The notes: generated by a model not told the origin, from the sequence alone. A DNA stretch of 64,000 nt from Cristatella mucedo (GCA_009760855.2 WPIO01000188.1:186001-250000); one strand, 5' to 3'; positions 46,475-59,040 are shown, counted from the first letter of the stretch. Translations and numbers: made by a program.

Positions 46475-46640
46475 AATAATAATAAAGTACTTGATAAAGC
46501 GCCCTCAGAGAACTTAATCTCTCTCTAGGCGCTTTACATTTGCTATAAAGTGAAATGCAATTGAATGGTAAGTAAAATCTAGCTTGAAAAGCAAACGAAA
46601 TGAATAATATGGTTAGGGGGGACATGCACAAGGTCAGCAT
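46475..46640 (-). mobile_element. Family A 3' end nested in another family A copy
   Basis: (AAT)n, stem-loop (gataaagcgccctcagagaa) and 3' UTR to acatgcacaaggtcagcat, inserted in opposite orientation between two parts of the RT frame of the surrounding copy. Confidence 0.8.
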
Positions 46641-47013
46641 TTTGATGCCATCCCCACGTGGATAGCAGCAAATTTTGCTAAATGTAATGATAGTAAAACT
46701 ATCTTACTAGTTATGGGCAAAACCAAATATGGTTCAGAAATTGGAAAGGCTAAAGTTGAATCTGCATGAAATCTAAATTTCGTGCGTTAAAGTGACCTTG
46801 CGTTAGGCGACCACATTAGCTCCACAATAAAGTCACCCTACTTTCACCTACATAACATTGCTCAAATTCGGGCTTGCTTAGATAGGGATACTACATGCCA
46901 GTTGGTCCATGCATCTGTGACATCCCGTCTTGACTTCTGTAACTCACCGCTTGCTAGCCTACTGGCTTGCTTAGTCAGGTGCTTACAGCCGGTGCTAAAC
47001 TCAGCGTACCAAA

Positions 47014-47108
47014 ACCCTCTTAGGCTGTAAGTGTGCAATACAAAACTCTCCTGCGTAACACCCACATGGTCTTTATGACTTTGTGGAGTTACTGACGGAG
47101 ATACGCAC
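47014..47108 (+). mobile_element. Family B 3' end nested in family A
   Basis: Contains ctcttaggctgtaagtgtgc, aaaactctcctgcgtaacac, ccacatggtctttatgactt and a 3' terminus at ggagatac. The flanks aactcagc and aactctgc look like a short, slightly diverged target duplication. Confidence 0.7.
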
Positions 47109-47157
47109 ACAACTCTGCAGCCAGGGTCTATCGTGAGCTTCGCAGTTGTAATGTAAT

Positions 47158-47276
47158 GCATCTCCGTCTGTAACTCCAAAGAGTCATAAAGACCATGTGG
47201 GTGTTACGCAGGAGAGTTTTGTATAGTGCACTCACAGCCTAAGCGGCTTTCGGTACGCATTTGGTAGCCAACAGAA
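47158..47276 (-). mobile_element. Second family B 3' end, opposite orientation
   Basis: Reverse complement of the same family B terminus (catctccgtctgtaactcca ... ggtagccaacaga), lying 50 bp from the first. It is flanked by gcagttg on the left and gcagttgc on the right, a likely target duplication. With 47014-47108 it makes an inverted repeat of about 95 bp. Confidence 0.7.
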
Positions 47277-47850
47277 GCAGTTGCTACATCACACCACTTT
47301 TTGCCGATCTGCACTGGCTACCAGCAAAGTGATGCATCGACTTAAAGGTTTTGTCGCTTACTCTCGGGTCCATCCATTCTTTGGCTCCCGCCTACCTATC
47401 AGTTTTACTCCCCCTCCAGGCCAAGCATCCTATCTTCAGCTTTTCTGATTCTAATTGCGTACCTATACCTTGTACAAACCTTAAATCCTTTGGAGACCCT
47501 GCATTTAGTTCGTATGCTTCCGAAGCCTATAACTCACTAACGAATTTCATCGTGATACCCCTTGTCTTGACCACCTTCAAAAAGAAATAAAAAACGCAAC
47601 TATTAATGACAGCCCTTAGTGGGTCCCTATGATTCGTCCTCTATGTGCTTATGCGAGCTGACACTGTTGCATGCTATCACTTACCACAGTTGCATGCCTA
47701 ACCTGTGCATGTCATCGCCAACCATGTGTTATGCTGATTATCAAGCATGATACCATACACCATTCGATCCTGTTTCTTTTGCAGCAAATGTAAAGCGCCT
47801 AGTGAGAAATTGAATTTTCTGAGAGCGCTTTATCAAGTGTATTATTATAA

Positions 47851-48954
47851 TTATCTTAAGTGAGTTGCTGCCACGGTATAGCCAAGGCATGATGGCCAGC
47901 ATTTAACGACGTGATTTTTGGAAACCTGAGAAATATTTGGCACCTGGAAAATACTAAAATGATAGTCACAGAGAAAATTTTATCTTGTGGTGCAAACGAA
48001 TGACCTACCAAGACTCTATAAAAGCTTTTGCATGTAATCCTGAGAATGATCCAAAATTCAAGAAAACTTGGATGACTAAACGCAATCAAATATCAGTTTA
48101 ATAGTTCAACTGGTGCAAAATAGTAATTTTATAATGTTGTTACTCTACAGTAGTGGTGTGTATCCATTATTCTCTTGTCTCATTATTAGTCTTCAGGTTA
48201 GTATGGCAAATAATTAGAAAACATTGGCGATACCTTTTATTGCTAATATAAAGCACGTGCTGGAAAAGGATTGCATGCAAAGAATCTGTTGCAATTCACA
48301 ATAGCTTGAAATCAGGTTAGGGAACACTTAGCCTCCCTCCCAGCATGACTAGCAGTTCCTCGCTGCTTGTTGCCACTTGCTTCCGTACCATTAAAAAGGC
48401 AGCTAGTGATCCAATCAAACCGGTCGGCTAAGCATGTGCAAAATCCTGGTATAAGAGGGTACTTCCGAACTATGTGATTATTCTGAGAAGATATAAAACC
48501 ATATCTAGACCTTCAGCCGATTTGACGTCAGTAAGGTGTAATGTATTAGTGTGGCGTGAGCGAAATTGAATTAATCTCACGGACATCATAAAGTTTACCT
48601 GAGTCGTCTCAATTAATGAAATGCTTTCGTGCATCGACATCGACATCGCAATAATCCACTTGTGCATAAAAACGTGAAAACGTCCCTTGATTTACATTTT
48701 AATCACGATTTCACCCCTCTTGCATTGCATGCGTTAGTGTAGCTCGTTTTGCCATCTGCCGATTAAAAAGAGCAACCGAGACATTTAATGACTCGAATTT
48801 GAGGTAAGCACACCCAGGTGATGCTAGCACGTACCACCATTTCTGTAAGTTGGTACGTCAGGTACTGACTTAGGCCACAATCAAAGTGGTGGCTGGAAGT
48901 AATGTTAATTATTATAATTATCATAAAACATTCGTAAAGTTCCCTTAAAGAGCT
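47851..48954. other. Intergenic, nothing recognised
   Basis: No supportable gene. A degenerate family A tail may lie at about 48905-48950 (cataaaacattcgtaaagtt), directly before the family B copy. Confidence 0.45.
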
Positions 48955-49620
48955 GAATGTGTATCTCAGTCCGTAACTCCACAAAGCCATAAGACTGTAT
49001 GGGTGTAAGGCAGGAAAATTTTGCATAGCCCACTCACAGCGTAAGCGGTTTTCGGTACGCATTTGGTAGCCAACAGACTTCGTCTCACGGAACAAGAAGA
49101 GAGTGGGAAACATAGCAGAGGCAGGAGAGCAGTTGAGGTAGTGATTAGCATAGAAGTAGCAGTTCAGGACCGCTGAAAAAGATGTGCCATAGTCGGCAGT
49201 TGGAGAGTAGTTTCCGTTGCCTAAGAATTGTGGAAGCGAGTTCCATAATCTAGGACCTGCAGCGATAATGCTTCTGTCTCCAACGGTCTTTAGCGGAGGA
49301 ACGGGACAGCTAATGTATTTTCCATACACGACCTTAAGGCGCGAACAGGCTGAAACTAGTTGCAGCCGTTCTGTTAGGTACGAAGGAGCCAAGCCGTGGC
49401 GGGCCTTGCGGGTCAGCGTAAGAACTTTACTCTGTATCCTTTGCTCAACCGGCATCCATCCTAGCTCTTTTAGAAAAGGATACACGTGCTCAAACCTCTG
49501 GGACTTGAAGACTAGCCTTGCAGCCATATTCATAGTCAGCTGCAGTGGCCTAATAGCTTTATTTGGTAGCCCAGCCAAAATTAATTACAATAATCAAGCC
49601 GAGACAAAACTAAGGAGCTA
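48955..49620 (-). mobile_element. Family B retrotransposon, C-terminal third
   Basis: On the minus strand, a frame from 49578 begins with AGLPNKAIRPLQLTMNMAAR and continues through FEHVYPFLKELGWMPVEQR and AAGPRLWNSLPQFLGN to the end of ORF2, then the 3' UTR. It is well preserved for its length, with one internal frameshift near the coding end. Confidence 0.88.
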
Positions 49621-50849
49621 ATACCTTTATATTCGGTTTACAGATGCTGTATAGAAAGCATAATCAATAAGTGGTAACCACCGGACGCAGCAGGTACAGT
49701 GAAAGTAGGTACATACCCACGAAGGACGACTAACAAAGACCTACCAAATGCTGTAACAAACATGTGGGTTTAAGCTTAATTTGGAATGCGTTATGTCAGG
49801 AGAACTAAAGAGAACTACAAAAGGGCAGTCGCGGATTTGCGCTGGATCTAACCTAAGACCAGGCGCGATGTTTGCGACCAATGCGGCACTGCCTTTCTTC
49901 CTCGAACGGTTGCACGGCAGCAAAATAATCTAAGGGAGAGCTAACTTCACGGTGCAAGCCAGCGTGAGCTCCAAGCAGTAAGCTGCATTGCAGTGCCACT
50001 ATTGTTTAGAATTTTCTTGCGGGGAATGGTGTGTCTCTTTCAAATTACAATGTTGCATTCCTCTCTGTCTTTCAGCGAGGTACGACAGCTTCTGCAACCA
50101 ATTGGAGAGACAGCAAATGAAGTTTCCAGCGACTAACTGCTTTCACCGGGTATATTTAGGAAACACTCTCCGACTGAGCACTAAGCAGTTAGTAATGTGC
50201 TCATGACTAGCGGAACGATTAAAACCACAGCTGTCGATCCAGCCTTGGCGTGCGCTTCACATGCCGACACAGTTCCTCCGTCTTTTTTTATTGCCGCCCT
50301 CGCCGATGACTGGGAATCGCTGTGGCCTGGGCCAGATGGTATGCCTGTGGCAAGGCCATCGGGCATCGGGCCATTGTGGCTACTAATTGTGCTCGCATGG
50401 TACTAGTTTATCCGTATTTTAGGCACCTTGACATTAGTTTTACCGCAAGTCAGAATAAGTTTAGTTATAATAGTACAGCCTTTGACGACATCCATATGAA
50501 ACTATATCATGTTCTAAGCACTTGGCTGGTGCTCTCTAACAAGCATGCTAAAAGATTACTGACAGCTCGTACACTGTGAGCACGGGGAATCATGCAAAAA
50601 CCGATGCAAAAGGACGAAAAAAAGATGGGATAAGCATGCGTGCTTTAGATTCTCTGACTGTAAGCTTAGGCTCTGCCATTAGATAATTTAATGGCAAGCA
50701 TCACGCTTAGAGAGTATTAGAACTGATGGCCTGGTCTTCCAAGAATTTGAGCTTACTTTAAGTGATAGGTAAATAAATTAAGCTGGAAGAGCCTATGGCC
50801 TAAAGCAAAGCCTAAGTATGAATGAGTTCACATAGATATGAAAGCACAA
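49621..50849. other. Intergenic, nothing firm
   Basis: A GC-richer patch at 50200-50400 is open in two plus-strand frames and one minus-strand frame, but none has a recognisable domain. A cysteine-rich frame at 49988-50206 follows a good pyrimidine-AG (50095) but lacks the spacing of the peptide family. Confidence 0.4.
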
Positions 50850-51640
50850 GAGTATTGATGGCCCTAAAAGTGAGCGACTGAACTTCGAAATATGTATGCT
50901 ACTCGATAGCTAGTGGGGTCGGTGGCACACGGTGCAGTGTCTCAATACCGAAAATGCCATCGGTAGAGTCTGGATGTGCTCTAGTTTAGCTGATCGGTAA
51001 GGCTATTTCCTAACCATACCAATGTCGTCGGCTCGAGCCCAGCTGCCTGTGTAAAGTACCTTGATGGAGATAGAGTTCATTTAGGCTACTAAAAAAATGA
51101 CTTATATTGTCAGGTGCACAGTCGGCATCTCACTGCATAGGCAGTAGGAACAGTGATATACCACACTCTGAACATGGATTTTAAAATGCATGGCCCAACT
51201 TAGCTGTGGTAATTTGCATGCCCGAGTTCTGGCATCGCCATGATACTGAATGAAAGCGGACTTACAAATGAAGCTGACATGGTCAACTAGGTAAAGGTAA
51301 TTTTGGAGGAGGTCCTATAGATTTATTGGAGAAGCTTCAGAATAAATGAAGTTCAAACCCTCTCACTCAGATAAGGCTTATCAGTATTAGAATGGTGATA
51401 GGTTGGCCGATAACTATAGTTTTTTCATCGTCGTTCGATTAAAAGCACCTGCTGTCATTCAAGATCAAAGGTTACCAAAATATGCTGCAAGGGATTTTAG
51501 AGTCGTAATTTAATCATCATTAAACAGGTATTTGAGCACATTCATCGATGAGAACTTGAAAATTTGCTAAATAATCGATAACATATTGGAATACGTAGCT
51601 TTCCAAGTAATGCTGCTACCAAATTTGGAAGTAGCAGGTT
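50850..51640 (-). mobile_element. Old family A-like RT and C-terminal relic
   Basis: Matches the order of the copy at 17455-19012 at reduced identity: ggccctaaaagtgagcgact, ctcgatagctagtggggtcg, gacatggtcaactaggtaaa and aggttggccgataactatag, then the tttttcatcgtcgttcgatt block before the RT palm. A possible tail fragment (gtaaagtaccttgatggaga) lies inside at about 51052. Entirely broken. Confidence 0.5.
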
Positions 51641-52090
51641 AAGGGTATTTGAATTGATGAAAGACTCACCCTGTGATCACTAAGTACACAATTTCCTTAT
51701 CGTTTAAGGTTGGCTGGAAGGTATATTTTCCCTCGTTAAGCTTACAACTTCTAATAAATGGAAATGGGCTTCTTGCTGTTCGCTGCATCGAGAGGCAGTT
51801 ATTTTAAAGGTTCCCCTACTTTAGGAAGCCTGACGCAGGTATGAGTTCTGCTGCAGGCTACTTTTCATCGTCCGGTTTCGGTTTGACAAAAAGCTAGTGA
51901 AGCTCTTCAGCTGCTGTGCAAATTAAGCTTTTGCAATGTCTGTAATTTTGCTTTAAAATGTTTTTGCCAAATCAATGCACAACCTATATGAGCCCTTGGT
52001 GAGCTTGCTCATAGCCACTGACCCCCGTGATAACATACTAACCGGTAAACCAAACTAGCGCCTTGCTTAAGATATCCACAGGACAGCTAG

Positions 52091-52098
52091 TATAAATA
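52091..52098 (+). promoter_or_regulatory. TATA box of the broken peptide paralogue
   Basis: TATAAATA lies 50 nt before the ATG at 52141, close to the 54-nt spacing at the intact locus. The leader would be about 20 nt. Confidence 0.55.
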
Positions 52099-52140
52099 CG
52101 AAGTCTCAGCTTGCGTGATTGTGGACTTCGACACGGCAAC

Positions 52141-53894
52141 ATGGGTTTGGCGGCGTTCTTGTGCATTGTCGGTTTCTTGATTGTGACTACCGCCATTGCA
52201 GCAAACAAAGCTGAAGTAAAAGCTGAAGCGGCAATGGCACAAGCCAACGACGAATTTACAGTCGATTATCAATAAAACGAGGAAGAAGAAAACCATCTAG
52301 ATAAAAGTAAGCCTAAGCATCGAGTAACCGATGCAAACTTTCAGTTCAACTCATGAGGAGCAGTTTTTTAGGGTTTTTGCTTGCAAGTGCTACCTCGGAC
52401 CACATGTGAGCATGGTCGTTGCGAAACGTCTTGCACGACGTTGAGGATATGCTAACGAAAACTTGGAAAGTGTCATGCCGCACATCGAGTACATTTTTAG
52501 GCGGAAGTATCCTGACCACTTCGGATATGAACTTCAATATCATATAACATCTTATCAGCCCAAACTGTAGCGGCTAATGCTCCGAAATGTTCACGCTTCT
52601 AAATCGTCTTCAATTTAGAGTAATGGCAAGACATTTCTGCTTGGATACAGGCAAAATGCTTCAACTTGCCGTACTACCTTGAGCCTGTCCAAATACAATA
52701 ACGCCTGCTCAAGCGATAAAAATTGGGATGCCAGCTAGAAAGCTAAACTGTGATCAAACTTCACAGCCTGTTTAAATTTTCAAGTTAATCAATCCTGCTG
52801 CTAAAACAATTTACGCTACAACAATTTGTCAAGAAAATATTTTAAATAATTATCGCACAACAAATTAGCCTACACGTTTAAAGAAACCAAGTAGCTCAAA
52901 TAGTATTGCTGTTAAAAAACAGCATCGCTGTTACACCAAGCGTCAAGCTCCTTGATTTAAAGCACCACCTGAAGATTTGAAAATCACCGTCAGCGAACGG
53001 TAAAAATTAACGTCAGTTTAAAAAAAAACGTTTTCTAAGTTAATATATCGTGTTGCATTTCACATTCGAGTAAACGAGCATCGTTAGACCTGATTTTAGA
53101 CAGAGATTAAAATGTTTTCTGGTAATGAATTCGTTCGTGGTTTTGAAGCTTGCATCGTTTGTAAAGTTCATGAATAAATAGAAAGATAGTAGGTCACTTA
53201 ATCCGTCAATCCTCATGCCCCAGGGCTCAAAACCTTAATCATTTATATTAAAGGCTAACATGTCTAAATTTAATTTAATTTTTTACTATCCGAATTAATT
53301 GTATGATGTACTTAGATGTGCAAATGTTTGCAAGAAAAATGTATGAAGACGAGCTGCTTAATAATTAACCCATTCATTGACTCCCACTTTATGGGGAAAC
53401 AAAGAAGCACCAACTATTCCCTGGCGTTGACCGGTTGACATTAGCAACTAGCATAGAACGTGCTTCTGTGGAAATGACAGTGAAACCTGCCTTCAGCGAT
53501 AACATTTTGCAGTTAACAGTTAAATGGCTATCGCCATGACATAGCAGAAACTAGAATGCAAAACCCGACAAATTATTCAGTTCTCGTAACGATTACTGTT
53601 GTCGCTTTAGGGAATTTCATACTCTGGAAATTGAAGCGACCGAAATGCAAATCCATTGGTAGTACCTGCAAGGCCAATTTTTTCCGGCGATGCAGATCCC
53701 CGTATTACCGATCGAAAAAGTATGCTTTAGGCCCGGCTTTCCAGTCATGCTGCATTCTACGTTTGCCTGTTGGCCCAGGAATCGTGTGGCCAAGGGTTTC
53801 AAATGAAACCGTGCCTTCTAATAGTACAGGAAAATATAATACTACGAAACACTTCCTGGCACTACTATCTTTATTAAAAATTCAGAACACCTAA
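52141..53894 (+). pseudogene. Decaying paralogue of the cysteine-rich peptide gene
   Basis: Exon 1 starts at ATG 52141 with a 20-residue hydrophobic signal peptide ending in A-I-A, then a propiece. A TAA at 52273-52275 (codon 45) interrupts it, but the same frame continues with a run of glutamates and reaches Asp-Lys and a phase-1 donor, A|GTAAGC, at 52306/52307, which is the same position and phase as in the intact gene. The acceptor TTTAG at 53610 opens exon 2 in the matching phase. That exon has KR just before the first cysteine and C-x6-C-x7-C, then CC; the fourth cysteine position is Gly (GGC at 53730), with one extra residue before it. No stop follows the CC pair for 46 codons. Intron of about 1.3 kb. 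The nonsense codon, lost cysteine and run-on end together indicate a pseudogene or a strongly altered member. The pairing of the two exons is inferred. Confidence 0.6.
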
Positions 53895-53966
53895 GGCTCA
53901 ATGAAAAGGTAACCCGATGAAAACCGGATCTTCTGAAATGAAATATCTTTAATAGGAAAGTCGAGA

Positions 53967-53972
53967 AATAAA
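53967..53972 (+). terminator. Possible polyadenylation signal AATAAA
   Basis: A canonical hexamer 73 nt after the stop of exon 2 of the paralogue. Such hexamers are common in AT-rich DNA, so this is suggestive only. Confidence 0.35.
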
Positions 53973-54919
53973 CGCCACAATATACTGGCATTCAGTAACA
54001 TGCTTAGACTTAAAGCTTTTAAATTGAGAATTATCCCATCACAGCCCAGAATAATATGATGCATGTGGAAATTCCTGGTGAAATCACGTGTTGCTGCTAA
54101 CGATGTATCAGCTAGCCGTCAGTTAAACTTAATAAGAACGAAGTTGAAGATTACGCAGGATCAGGACTGTCAGACACAGGGGAATGAATGAATGCGAGAA
54201 TTGAAGAATGACATTACCATGAGGATTACCATATATCTGGCCAATCTATCCATACAAAGGCAAAATATTTCCAAAATAAAATAGTTCGATTTACGTGGGC
54301 ACCACCTAAAAATGCTAATATCAAAAGTCGACCTGTCTTACACCACTCACATGATAGCACCTTCTCAATTAATTCCTGCGATGGTCTTGCACATCATTTA
54401 CCTAGCGTCTTTGTCAGAAAATAGATTGGATCTTAAGTTCCATCGCCAAGTTGACATTATTCCAGCATGATTTTTCCCACGGACTAATAACGCCAATAGA
54501 ATATTTCCCCAAATTCTCTTCAACACTTCAGTGACTGCATTCAGTATTGCTACTTGTGACCTCATCAATAAGTTTATCTCCCTAGTCTAAACTGACTACG
54601 AGCTCTGTAGTTTCTACAACCACCATTATATTTGCACCAAGCATTGAAATTTACGGCCATGCACAACTAACATAGTTAATTATTTCCTTTACTCGCGTTT
54701 TTTCCCCACACCTTTTGAAAAAGGCTGCAGCTAGGCTGGTAATTGAGAAAGAAAAACCTAGATAAGGAAAACGAGTAACTTCTGCTGCTCTCTCCTTAGT
54801 GGCGTCCCTATAAAATACAGTGATACAAGCAGCGGCAGACAAGCTAAAATTGTATACCTAAACTTGAAACATAAAATGGAAGTTTTGCCCTAACTGTAGA
54901 TATAGTTACTCTAAGGATG
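53973..54919. other. Intergenic, nothing recognised
   Basis: No supportable gene or repeat. Confidence 0.5.
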
Positions 54920-55090
54920 TATCATTGTTTCGGTTGCACGATGACCTTCTGAAAACGTCAGGCTTGAGTGGGCTTGCTTTGCATGATCTTAAGTTAGCGT
55001 TTGATACTACTGATCACCACCAAGTCCTTGTCGACTAACTGTCGTCTAATTCGGACCGCACTGGCATTTCACTTCATTGCTCGTGCTTTA
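54920..55090 (+). mobile_element. CR1/L2-like RT relic
   Basis: Translated from about 54930, the plus strand reads LFRLHDDLL ... GLALHDLKLAFDTTDHHQVL, the counterpart of the LLRVxND...LLDLSAAFDTIDHxVL motif A region. A stop follows. The 3' continuation is too mutated to trace. Confidence 0.55.
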
Positions 55091-56244
55091 GAGCCCTAGT
55101 CAAGTTAATCAATGCTTAAATCACCCGTAAGTAGGAATCGGGGCATTTGACGAAGTATGAGCACTATGGAGCCAAAGTCAATGCGGTCATGAATCTCCGA
55201 CGGTCAAATTTACTTATTCACTTACTTCCTTGGAAAGACTCACCAAACGTTTTCCTGATAAGTGCCCTTCGCTCGGCTACTTGACACTCACGTGAGCATC
55301 TTGCTTGATGTCCGCTTCCGTCGAGAAGTGGTTCTGCTTCCAGAAGCCCTCATCCAGTTCCTTCTGCAAGACTACCTTCCAATGATAACTCTGGCAAGGC
55401 AGAATAACTACTGGGGACTTTTTTAGTTAATACCTCTAGCTTGGAGTACCCATGAACCTGACACGCATTTGGACAGGAAGACCTTAATACTTCCGGGAAA
55501 CTCATGTGTAAATCGGCGGTTTGGTGTATCACTGCTATTTCTAGCTTTAGAGTGTCGACTAAGATACAAATTAAGGGACAGGTGTTTTAATAAGATTTTT
55601 GATAGGGCAAAGTCACAGGCCGTTTGAATGAACCCTAAGCTCAAGAAAAAAATTGTAGCCGACACTTCCTAATTTTAATTGACATATTTAAAAGATATTT
55701 ACTGATGTAGTGACAGCGGATTTAGCATGAATCAATTCACTGAGAAATATCTTACAACCAGATATATGTATACTCTATTAAGTATTGTAAGCCACATAAC
55801 TTCACAAATATTGCTGCAGATGTGCTAAGTTATACCTGTATCAAAACAGTGTGAGCAGTAAGCAAAACAATGTAACTAGAAAAAGTATCTAAGTAAACCT
55901 GTAAGGTCTTAGACAATCCGTAATGACGACCTAATCAATCTGCATTATGCTGTAGGTAGCTACGGCATATAGTTACGCTTCAGCTACGGAATTAGGAAAA
56001 ACAATCGGAATTACTTTTAAGTGTATAGCCAAAACTAGCGATGCAATGTCGCCAATATATACATTCAGGTATCACAGCTACTCCTAAGCTGTGTTTAGGC
56101 CTGAGGTACTAAAGTAGCAGTCACATAATGTTTAGTTTAACCTAGCTGCGGGTGACATATTTTGTTAAAAATATTTAAGGATAGAGAATGGCCTACACGT
56201 GTTTGTCACTCAGTGGGAACGGAGAAACTTTAATTTAATGCAAT
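55091..56244. other. Intergenic, nothing recognised
   Basis: No supportable gene or repeat. Confidence 0.5.
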
Positions 56245-58060
56245 TTTACAGTGTTTTGCAACTCCAAAAAGCCCCAAAGACTATTTGTACGTTAGCCAGA
56301 AGGGTCGTCTTTAGTTCACTCAAGGCCTGAGCTGCTTTTGATACGCACTCAGTAGCCAACAAAACTTATCTCAGGCACGAAAGAGAAAACCAGAAGCACG
56401 GAAGAGTCAGGAGGGACACTCAGGTAGTGAATATAGTGGAAGTACCAACTGAGAACAGTAGGAAAGATGTGCCGCACGTCAGCAGCAATAGAATGGATTT
56501 TGTTGGGTAGGAAATGTAAAAGCGAACTCCACATTCAATGACCAAGAGAGCACACCCTTGCGCAGCAAACTGTCTGCGTAAGAATGGGACAGCTTGTTTA
56601 TTGACTAACGAGTAACTGTCCGCACGAGGAAATTGATACGTTGCAGCAGTTCAGCTAGGTGCACATGAGCCAATCCTTGGCTGACCTTGTTGGTAACCCA
56701 ACTGGAGGAAAGGAGGTAAAGGTTGGAAATTCTCTCTGCAATCAGCAAATCAATCTATAAACATTACAGCTCCTACAGCAAAGTAACCGCTCAGCGAGCC
56801 TCTATAAAATTGTTAACTAACCTTGCTGCCATATTCACAATTTAATGACGAGGTTTGGTTGCACAGCCAAAATAGAATTTCCATAAACCAGCCTGTACCA
56901 TACCATAGAGGTACTTAACTTTTCGATAACCACCATTGCAGACAATCCTAATCGTGGAAAAGATCTGTGACGGCTAGCCGTAGAAGCAGATTTCTTATAG
57001 GAAACGAGAATGTAGGCAGTTCAATGACCACACTAACATTCCTGGCGCATGGTAAAGCTCAACCAACGGCATCATTCATTAAAAGAGCTTAACTTCTATT
57101 TCAGTCAAAAGATTGGTGTTCCTGATGAGTAGCATTTCGGCTGCATCATCGTTTATCTTCCACAAATTTATGGTCATGTAGAATTACATGACAGCAAGGC
57201 AATCCTTTATTCGTTCCCTTTATTCGTCGCTGAAGCAGACTCGAATGCATCAAACGAAAATTGCAGCTGTGTCGTCTGCATTGAAGTTATTGCTAACCTC
57301 GTCGGTCCCAATATTTTTTTCCCGGATGCTCGTTATAAACGAAACACGACAAAGGTCTGAGAACGGACCAGTGTGGGACCCAGTGAAGAACTTGTCAGCT
57401 GGACTACACTTGGCCACCACACGAAATGCCTAAATAGTGACCCGCTTGAAAGGATTTGAAATATGCTAGTACCGTGTCTGTACCAATATTTGCTCTCAGT
57501 TTTTCAAGTAGAATATTGTGAACAACAGTGTCGGAGACAGCTGATAGATCGGGCAGGACTATGGCAGCGACATTGCCATCGACGATGCTGCTAAGGTAGT
57601 CTATCCTACATGGAGGAGAGCTTTTTCAGTGGAGTCGCATCAGATCAGTCCCGAATGCTACTACTCTGATATTTTGCGCTTCTTTCAATGCGTGTTAAAA
57701 GCTCCTTAGCGAATATCCTGTCAATAATTCGTAATAAAAAGAATGGAAACTAAGCGGGAGTTACTTACCATTTCTAGATCTGAACCCGACCTCTTTAGTG
57801 TACGTCTAAAGGTGGCAATATGATAGACCTTGGAAGTATTCCGTTTCCCGGAGTAGCATTAAAATTTTCCATTACGGCTGGGATTAATTGTTCAGCAATT
57901 AAAGTTTACAGAAGGGATGGTGCCGGATCGTCAGGAGACGAGCTTTTTTTTACTAGGCTTTATTTAGGTAGCCACTTCGAAAGCAGAAACTTTAATAAAT
58001 ATCTGACCTGTTGCCACTCAATAATGTGTTTAGTTAGATGGGACTTTGTGGAGGCATAAA
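56245..58060 (-). mobile_element. Family B retrotransposon, old long copy
   Basis: Runs in reverse complement from the 3' UTR (caactccaaaaagccccaaa) through the C-terminal region (56330-56900), the YADD region (57150-57280) and the RT motif A region near 57530-57580 (reading LPDLSAVSDTVVH), to the linker (aggagacgagctttttttac, about 57935). It is heavily mutated with no long frame. It is the only other copy reaching into the linker. Confidence 0.75.
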
Positions 58061-58866
58061 TATGCGCAATAGTTTGAATGAGAGTGAAAACCTTTCGGCC
58101 AAGCCTTTACTGTGTGAACAGTTAAACCCCTCAGAGTTGTTAAGCAAATCGCTTTCTCTTTAGTGGATCCGTTCTTGGGTCCAACTGGTGGAGTTTTTAT
58201 TTCAAGCTGAGGCACGGCGAGTAAGCTACTATCACAGTAATTGCTGCAGACCACTATAAACGTATAATTATTAGGCTTGATAGCTGAGTGGTTGATGGGA
58301 CAAGTGCGAGATGCAAAGAGGTTCATACTGTCGCGCTGAAGAAGGCTTACCAATAGTTATTGGCTGATGGTGAAATCATACCTTCTACTAAGCAGGTCCT
58401 GTTTTGAGAAACATATCCGAGGATATCTTATAAGCAGTCATAATGAAGAGATCAGGGGAATGTCCAACAGTATTACGAAGAAGCTACGCAATGATCTACA
58501 TTGCACTCAGCATCACCAGAGGCCACTCTTTAACACGGAGGTGAATGTACTCCCCCCAAAAAGAAAGACATCTGGAATTTAATAAGATACCATTTTCTTC
58601 TCTAGTCCAATACTGAGCTACTCGCGTTTAGGAACAAGAAGAAGAGCTTCATGGATGAAAGTGCAAAACTAACAGATCAGAGCAGGCCTTGCTAAGTTTT
58701 CACAGTTCTGATCAGCACAATATGCTGTGGATCAGCAAATACATTCCATGCGATTTTGAGACGATCGGATTCAGCAGTAACCAGATTGAGTTCGGTATAT
58801 TCTTAGACATTGAATCCTAAAAAATCGTACAGTTTTATAAAGATAACAAGTAGCACTCTCCACCTC
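58061..58866. other. Intergenic, nothing firm
   Basis: A 107-codon minus-strand frame (58030-58353) has no recognisable domain. No gene called. Confidence 0.45.
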
Positions 58867-59040
58867 TATCTCTGTCTCTGTCTCTGTCTCTATCTCTCTG
58901 TTTCTCTGTTTCTCTGTCTCTCTCTCTGTCTCTCTGTCTCTCTGTCTCTCTGTCTCTCTGACTCTCTGTCTCTCTGTCTCTCTGTCTCTCTGTCTCTCTG
59001 TCTCTCTGTCTCTCTGACTCTCTGTCTCTCTGTCTCTCTG

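Larger units (their letters stand above)
45890..47850 (+). mobile_element. Family A retrotransposon copy broken by three insertions
   Basis: Plus-strand family A: a PVSLRSLSKTLERVMADQQN block (45910-45970), the LSEAFETVDHQVL RT motif (about 46120-46160), an IYADDTQLHL active site (46380-46410), then, after an insertion at 46475-46640, the downstream RT blocks, the C-terminal region (47300-47590), the 3' UTR and the stem-loop with tail (47795-47850). Two family B 3' ends split it at 47014 and 47158. Stops and frameshifts inactivate it. Confidence 0.85.

Noticed and set aside
49988-50206. 72-codon frame rich in cysteine
   Set aside because: No signal peptide, irregular cysteine spacing, and no similarity to the peptide family; the pyrimidine-AG inside it could equally be chance.
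52388-52455. Short cysteine-rich frame (C-x4-C-x3-C-x5-C) 81 bp after the exon 1 donor of the broken peptide locus, also in phase 1
   Set aside because: The acceptor is weak, the spacing does not match the intact gene and it has only four cysteines, whereas the exon at 53611 matches clearly.
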